This document shows, piece after piece, positions 25,537 through 28,739 of a DNA stretch of 28,739 nt. Numbering within the stretch: position 1 is the stretch's first letter; each line of letters begins with the position of its first letter. The notes below the pieces were generated by a model. That model did no database searches and was not told where the DNA came from. It saw only the letters and a list, made by a program, of their open reading frames with translations. Source of the DNA: CAZVEV01 sp964625865 (lineage in GTDB: Bacteria > Planctomycetota > Phycisphaerae > SM23-33); the NCBI GenBank assembly GCA_964625865.1, contig CAZVEV010000047.1, positions 1 to 28,739 on the forward strand. Reading direction: 5' to 3'. A program made the position numbers and the translations under genes.

Positions 25537-26736
25537 ATGATTCCGATTGGAACCGATTACCGAATGAGCCGTATCCCGTGGGTGAATTACGCCCTCGTGG
25601 CGGCCAACGTCATCATCTTTGTCCTGGGATACAACGGCTCGCCCAAGGGCATCCTGCGCATCAACGAGTACATGCTGCACCCCGATTCGCCCCAGTTGTA
25701 CCAGTTCTTCAGTTGCATGTTCCTCCACCCCGGGTGGGAGCACCTGCAGGGCAACATGGTGTTTCTGTGGGTGTTCGGCAATGCGATGAACGACCGGTTC
25801 GGACAGGTGGGGTATTTGGCGTTCTACCTGGCCGGCGGGGTCCTCGCCGGCGTGGGCTATCTCGTGCTGAGCGGCAATGCACCGGTGTTGGGGGCCTCGG
25901 GGGCAATCTCCGCGGTGACCGGCGCGTACCTGGTGCTCCTGCCCCGCACGCGCGTGACCGTCCTGTTCTGGTTCTACATCATCACGTACTTCGAGGTCTC
26001 CAGCCTGCTGTTCCTGATGTTCCAGTTGGTCACGAACCTCTGGATGTCGCTGACCCCGAGCATCACCGGCGCGTCGGCCGGCGGGGTGGCCTACGCGGCC
26101 CACAGCGCGGGGTATGTCTACGGGATCGCGATGGCCGTGGCGCTGCTGGCACTGAAGATCCTTCCCCGCGACGCCTACGACCTGCTGAACCTCATCCGAA
26201 ACCGCCACCGTCGCGGACGCTACCGCCGCATGGTCGCCCAGGGCTACGATCCGTTCAATCGCGCCGGAGGCCCGCGGGGACCCGGACGACGCAAAGTCGC
26301 CGCCAAACAGACCGCTGCGCAGGCTGTCGACACCCCGTCGGCCCGCGAACTGCAACTGCGCCGCGAGATTACCGACGCCTGCTCCCGACACGACCTGCCC
26401 GATGCGGCCGCCAAGTACCTCCAACTCGTCCAACTGGCCGACGGCGCCATCCTGCCCAGGCAGCAGCAACTGGACGTGGCGAACCAGTTGATGGCGGGCA
26501 ATCAGCACGCGGCAGCCGCCGACACCTACGAACGGTTCATCACCCACTACGCCACCTACGAACACATCGCCGATATCTACCTGATGCTCGGACTGCTCTA
26601 TTGCCGATATCTATCGCAGTACGACCGGGCCGAACGGAACCTCGAGCAGGCCGTACGCTTGCTCGGCGACCCGGCCAAGATCGAAATGGCCAAGAGCGAC
26701 CTGCGGAAGATCCGCGAGGAGCGCTCGGCACCGTAG
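25537..26736 (+). CDS. Rhomboid family intramembrane serine protease with TPR-like C-terminus
   Basis: A 399-residue protein whose ATG lies 27 bases after the previous gene; the ribosome-binding site is weak. About six membrane helices span residues 15-210. The rhomboid hallmarks are there: HLQGNM at 69-74, GASGAISA with the catalytic Ser121, and AAHSAGYVYG with the catalytic His189. After a basic linker (about 210-265) comes a helical region to the end (for example AAADTYERFITHYATYEHIA and YDRAERNLEQAVRLLG) with TPR-like spacing, suggesting a cytosolic protein-binding part. It would cut transmembrane substrates within the bilayer; the single-pass neighbour encoded at 24355-25509 is one conceivable substrate. 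Active-site residues are intact. Confidence 0.88.
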   Translation: MIPIGTDYRMSRIPWVNYALVAANVIIFVLGYNGSPKGILRINEYMLHPDSPQLYQFFSCMFLHPGWEHLQGNMVFLWVFGNAMNDRFGQVGYLAFYLAGGVLAGVGYLVLSGNAPVLGASGAISAVTGAYLVLLPRTRVTVLFWFYIITYFEVSSLLFLMFQLVTNLWMSLTPSITGASAGGVAYAAHSAGYVYGIAMAVALLALKILPRDAYDLLNLIRNRHRRGRYRRMVAQGYDPFNRAGGPRGPGRRKVAAKQTAAQAVDTPSARELQLRREITDACSRHDLPDAAAKYLQLVQLADGAILPRQQQLDVANQLMAGNQHAAAADTYERFITHYATYEHIADIYLMLGLLYCRYLSQYDRAERNLEQAVRLLGDPAKIEMAKSDLRKIREERSAP

Positions 26737-26803
26737 TGGGCTCGGCGGGCTCGGCGCCCGGGCGGGCCCCGGGTGTCGAACCGAGAGACAAGGACGTCCC
26801 TGC

Positions 26804-27601
26804 ATGCCCACCGCCCCACCACTGCCCCAACTCGACGCAACGTGGGCGTGGCCGGTCGCGATCCTGACCGTCGGGATCGGCGTGCTGATGCTGATGTGGG
26901 GAAGCAAGTATCACCGCGGCGCGCTGGCCCTGGTGGGAGCAGGCATTGGCGCCCTGTTCGGTCCGGTCCTTGCGGCCAAGGTCGGCCTGTCGCGACTGGC
27001 CGGGCAGATAGCGGCCCCCATGGTCCTTGCCATCGTCGCCGTTGTCGGGGCGCAGGTGGTCTGGGCGATTCTTGGCACGGCGGTCCTGCTGGGCGCCGCG
27101 GCGTGGGGCCTGGCATGCACGTTCATCCCGCCCGAGACCGCGGGCGAGGCGGCGGGGGCAGCGACTCTGACCGACTGGTGCACCGGGCTGTGGACGTTCG
27201 TTTCGACCCGACTGATCGAGGCCTGGGCGGCCCACGCGCTGGCCATCGTCCTGACGCTTTTTGTCGCGGGGGCCGTCCCGCTGATCATCGGACTGTTCAA
27301 GCCCAAAGTCGCCACCGTCGCCATGACCGCCCTGCTGGGCGCCGGCGGAATCGTGGTCGGCGGGCTGTTGGCCGCCGCCCAGATCAAGGCAGACTGGTGG
27401 GGCGCCGCGACAAAGCAGTACGGCGTGCCCGTGGCCATGCTTGTGGCACTGACGACGTTCGGGGCGGCGTGGCAGTATCGTTACGAGATGGCCGAGCTGC
27501 GCCGGCGGGACGAGGATGATGACGCCGACGACGAGGACCGCCCATCGGCCCGAGGCGCCAAGAGGGGCAAACATCGTAAGAGAACCCACCGTGGAGAGTG
27601 A
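26804..27601 (+). CDS. Polytopic membrane protein with charged C-terminal tail
   Basis: A 265-residue protein with about seven hydrophobic segments (for example VAILTVGIGVLMLMWG, MVLAIVAVVGAQVVWAILG and ALAIVLTLFVAGAVPLIIGL). No catalytic motif is visible. The C-terminal 45 residues are highly charged, first acidic (EDDDADDEDR) and then basic (KRGKHRKRTHR), and probably cytosolic. The general pattern of short Gly/Ala-rich helices resembles the TM7S3/TMEM198 group, like the gene that follows, but I cannot confirm this. It lies 67 bases after the rhomboid gene and 3 bases before the next gene, so it belongs to the same operon. Confidence 0.7.
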   Translation: MPTAPPLPQLDATWAWPVAILTVGIGVLMLMWGSKYHRGALALVGAGIGALFGPVLAAKVGLSRLAGQIAAPMVLAIVAVVGAQVVWAILGTAVLLGAAAWGLACTFIPPETAGEAAGAATLTDWCTGLWTFVSTRLIEAWAAHALAIVLTLFVAGAVPLIIGLFKPKVATVAMTALLGAGGIVVGGLLAAAQIKADWWGAATKQYGVPVAMLVALTTFGAAWQYRYEMAELRRRDEDDDADDEDRPSARGAKRGKHRKRTHRGE

Positions 27602-27604
27602 CCC

Positions 27605-28345
27605 ATGACCGAACCGACGAACCAACCCGCTGATGTGACAACGTTCTGGGAGCAGGTGTCGGCCCTGGTGTCGGGCGGTAACGGCCTGCCCTCGCGCGAG
27701 CAGTTCGTCGAGTTCGTCACCTCCATGGGGTTCTTCCAGGCGGTCGTCCTGGTGGCGCTGGGAGCGGTGTATCTCCTGTACGGCTGGAAGGTGTTCAAGG
27801 CGCTGGTCATCGTCAATGCCACGCTGGGCGGGGCCATCCTCGGGTCCATGCTCGGGGCGCGGATGGACGGACAGAACATGCAGATTATCGCCTCGGTAAC
27901 CGGCGGGGCGATGTTCGGCATCGTGGCCTGGCCGATGATGAAGTACGCGGTGGCGGTGATGGGCGGGCTGGCGGGCAGCTTCATTGGCTACGGCCTGTGG
28001 GTCTACATCGCCAGCTTGTCCGGGAATCCCGAGCCGACCAGCCATGCATGGGCTGGAGCGCTGGTGGGATTGGTCACGCTGGGCATGCTCGCGTTTCTCA
28101 TCTTCCAGGAAACCGTCGTCCTGTTCACCGCATTGCAGGGGGCCTTGCTGGCCATGACCGGCGGGGTGGCCCTGGCGATGCGGATCGACAGGGTGCGGCC
28201 TGAACTGTCGCAGGCCCTGGTCAATAACGTGCACCTCGTGCCCGTCCTGATTGTCGTACCGGCCCTGATCGGCGTGGTCTTCCAGCACAGCGGATCAGCC
28301 AAGAAAGCGAAGGCCAAGAAAGCTAAACAGCCCGCCGTCGCGTGA
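27605..28345 (+). CDS. Polytopic membrane protein, TMEM198/DUF4203-like
   Basis: A 246-residue protein whose ATG follows the previous stop by 3 bases, with GGAGAG 6 bases upstream inside the preceding gene. It has about six hydrophobic helices, starting with FFQAVVLVALGAVYLLYGWK and followed by Gly-rich segments (NATLGGAILGSMLGARMDG, VTGGAMFGIVAWPMMKYAV). The pattern of a G-W/Y-K turn followed by Gly-rich helices is like the TM7S3/TMEM198 family, a transporter-like group of unknown function. The C-terminus is lysine-rich (SAKKAKAKKAKQPAVA). Last gene of the four-gene run; a strong terminator follows 58 bases later. Confidence 0.72.
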   Translation: MTEPTNQPADVTTFWEQVSALVSGGNGLPSREQFVEFVTSMGFFQAVVLVALGAVYLLYGWKVFKALVIVNATLGGAILGSMLGARMDGQNMQIIASVTGGAMFGIVAWPMMKYAVAVMGGLAGSFIGYGLWVYIASLSGNPEPTSHAWAGALVGLVTLGMLAFLIFQETVVLFTALQGALLAMTGGVALAMRIDRVRPELSQALVNNVHLVPVLIVVPALIGVVFQHSGSAKKAKAKKAKQPAVA

Positions 28346-28403
28346 GTTCGGCCCGTTGACTACGACGCCGACGCCCCCCGCGCTTCACGGCGGTGATGCC
28401 CAA

Positions 28404-28438
28404 GGCCCCGGCCCCTCCAGGCCGGGGCCGGCTTTTTT
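28404..28438 (+). terminator. Intrinsic terminator of the rhomboid operon
   Basis: GGCCCCGGCC (28404-28413) pairs perfectly with GGCCGGGGCC (28420-28429) around a 6-base loop, and six T residues follow at 28433-28438. This is a classic rho-independent terminator just after the last gene of the plus-strand run. Confidence 0.88.
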
Positions 28439-28463
28439 CCCACAGATATGCAGCGCGTATCCA

Positions 28464-28539
28464 AGTAGGGCGTGCAACTCGTTGCACGCGGAAGGATGTG
28501 CTTATCCGTTCCGCGTGCAGGCAAGTTGCACGCCCTACT
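28464..28539. repeat. 76-base imperfect palindrome, REP- or MITE-like
   Basis: AGTAGGGCGTGCAACT (28464-28479) is the exact reverse complement of AGTTGCACGCCCTACT (28524-28539). Inside, TGCACGCGGAA (28483-28493) pairs with TTCCGCGTGCA (28509-28519), and GGAT/ATCC continues the stem around a 6-base loop. The motif GCGTGCAA also recurs within each arm. It lies between a terminator and the end of a convergent gene. The shape fits a dispersed repeat, though only one copy is visible here. Confidence 0.6.
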
Positions 28540-28567
28540 CGTTACGGTCTGATTGTCTGTGCGGCGA

Positions 28568-28739
28568 TCAGTCCTCTTCGGACAGATCGACGATCGGCTT
28601 CCTGCGCTTGGGCGTGGGCTTGGGGGCCGGCTTGGGCGCGGGGACCGGATCGTCCTCGGACAAGTCGACGATCGGCTTGGGCTTGGGCTTGGGCGTCGGC
28701 TTGGGCTTGGGCGTTGGTTTTGGCATCGGCTTCGGTGTG
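28568..28739 (-). CDS. C-terminus of a protein with a Pro-Lys repeat tail (runs off the right edge)
   Basis: The frame ends at TGA 28570-28568, and 57 residues are visible. It is almost entirely Pro-Lys dipeptide repeats with Thr or Ala (TPKPKPTPKPKPKP), interrupted twice by the motif KPIVDLSED/ED: once in the middle and once at the very C-terminus. Such tails are flexible, positively charged linkers, often at the cytosolic or wall-facing end of membrane or DNA-binding proteins. The rest of the gene lies outside the window, so no function can be given. Confidence 0.65.
   Translation of the reverse strand, partial: TPKPMPKPTPKPKPTPKPKPKPIVDLSEDDPVPAPKPAPKPTPKRRKPIVDLSEED

Noticed and set aside
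24604..26565. 653-codon minus-strand open frame opposite the zinc-ribbon and rhomboid genes
   Set aside because: It crosses two well-supported plus-strand genes and has no recognisable domain.
1..28739. CRISPR arrays, tRNA or rRNA genes, transposases or integrases
   Set aside because: I looked for regular direct repeats, tRNA-like cloverleaf ends and transposase motifs and saw none.

Overview
The window is GC-rich, almost fully coding DNA that looks like a planctomycete, probably of the Phycisphaerae type. The basis is the gene content: several Tat-exported sulfatases, very large exported cytochromes related to the hydrazine synthase alpha-subunit family, an exported Gfo/Idh/MocA oxidoreductase with a Tat leader, a GH36-like glycosidase, HEAT-repeat fusions and zinc-ribbon/transmembrane proteins. 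There is no rRNA, tRNA, CRISPR array or transposase. Lineage is inferred from family content only.

Left part (1-15170): a polysaccharide or sulfated-glycan catabolic region. On the minus strand, read right to left, lie two small unknown genes (8496-7697), a sulfatase with HEAT repeats, a discoidin-domain dihaem cytochrome, a GH36-like glycosidase and the first 26 codons of another exported protein. Divergent from these are a trihaem cytochrome of the same hydrazine-synthase-alpha-like family and a Tat-exported Gfo/Idh/MocA oxidoreductase. That oxidoreductase is flanked by two diverged copies of an AT-rich palindromic element. A convergent minus-strand pair follows: a parvulin-type prolyl isomerase and a Tat-exported metal-dependent amidohydrolase.

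Centre (15171-21027): the most unusual part. A near-consensus promoter (15585-15613) is followed by a leader of about 500 bases that is packed with hairpins. It precedes three plus-strand genes that I read as a compact, divergent chaperone-usher pilus system: a small secreted pilin-like protein with two cysteines, a PapD-like periplasmic chaperone and a roughly 1,000-residue outer-membrane usher-like protein. The usher carries an unusual N-terminal domain and two C-terminal Ig-like (SdrD-B / carboxypeptidase-regulatory-like) domains. No separate tip adhesin is visible. Such systems are known mainly from Proteobacteria, so this three-gene version is the best candidate for an undescribed system.

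Right part (21028-28739): a two-zinc-ribbon protein, then an intact Tat-exported sulfatase followed by the decayed remnant of a second sulfatase (internal deletion and frameshifts). Next comes a plus-strand run of four membrane-associated genes (zinc ribbon plus FxLYD-like protein, rhomboid protease with a TPR-like tail, two polytopic membrane proteins) that ends at a strong intrinsic terminator. A 76-base hairpin repeat and the Pro-Lys-rich C-terminus of a minus-strand gene close the window.

All identifications come from reading motifs in the translated sequence. No database search was possible.
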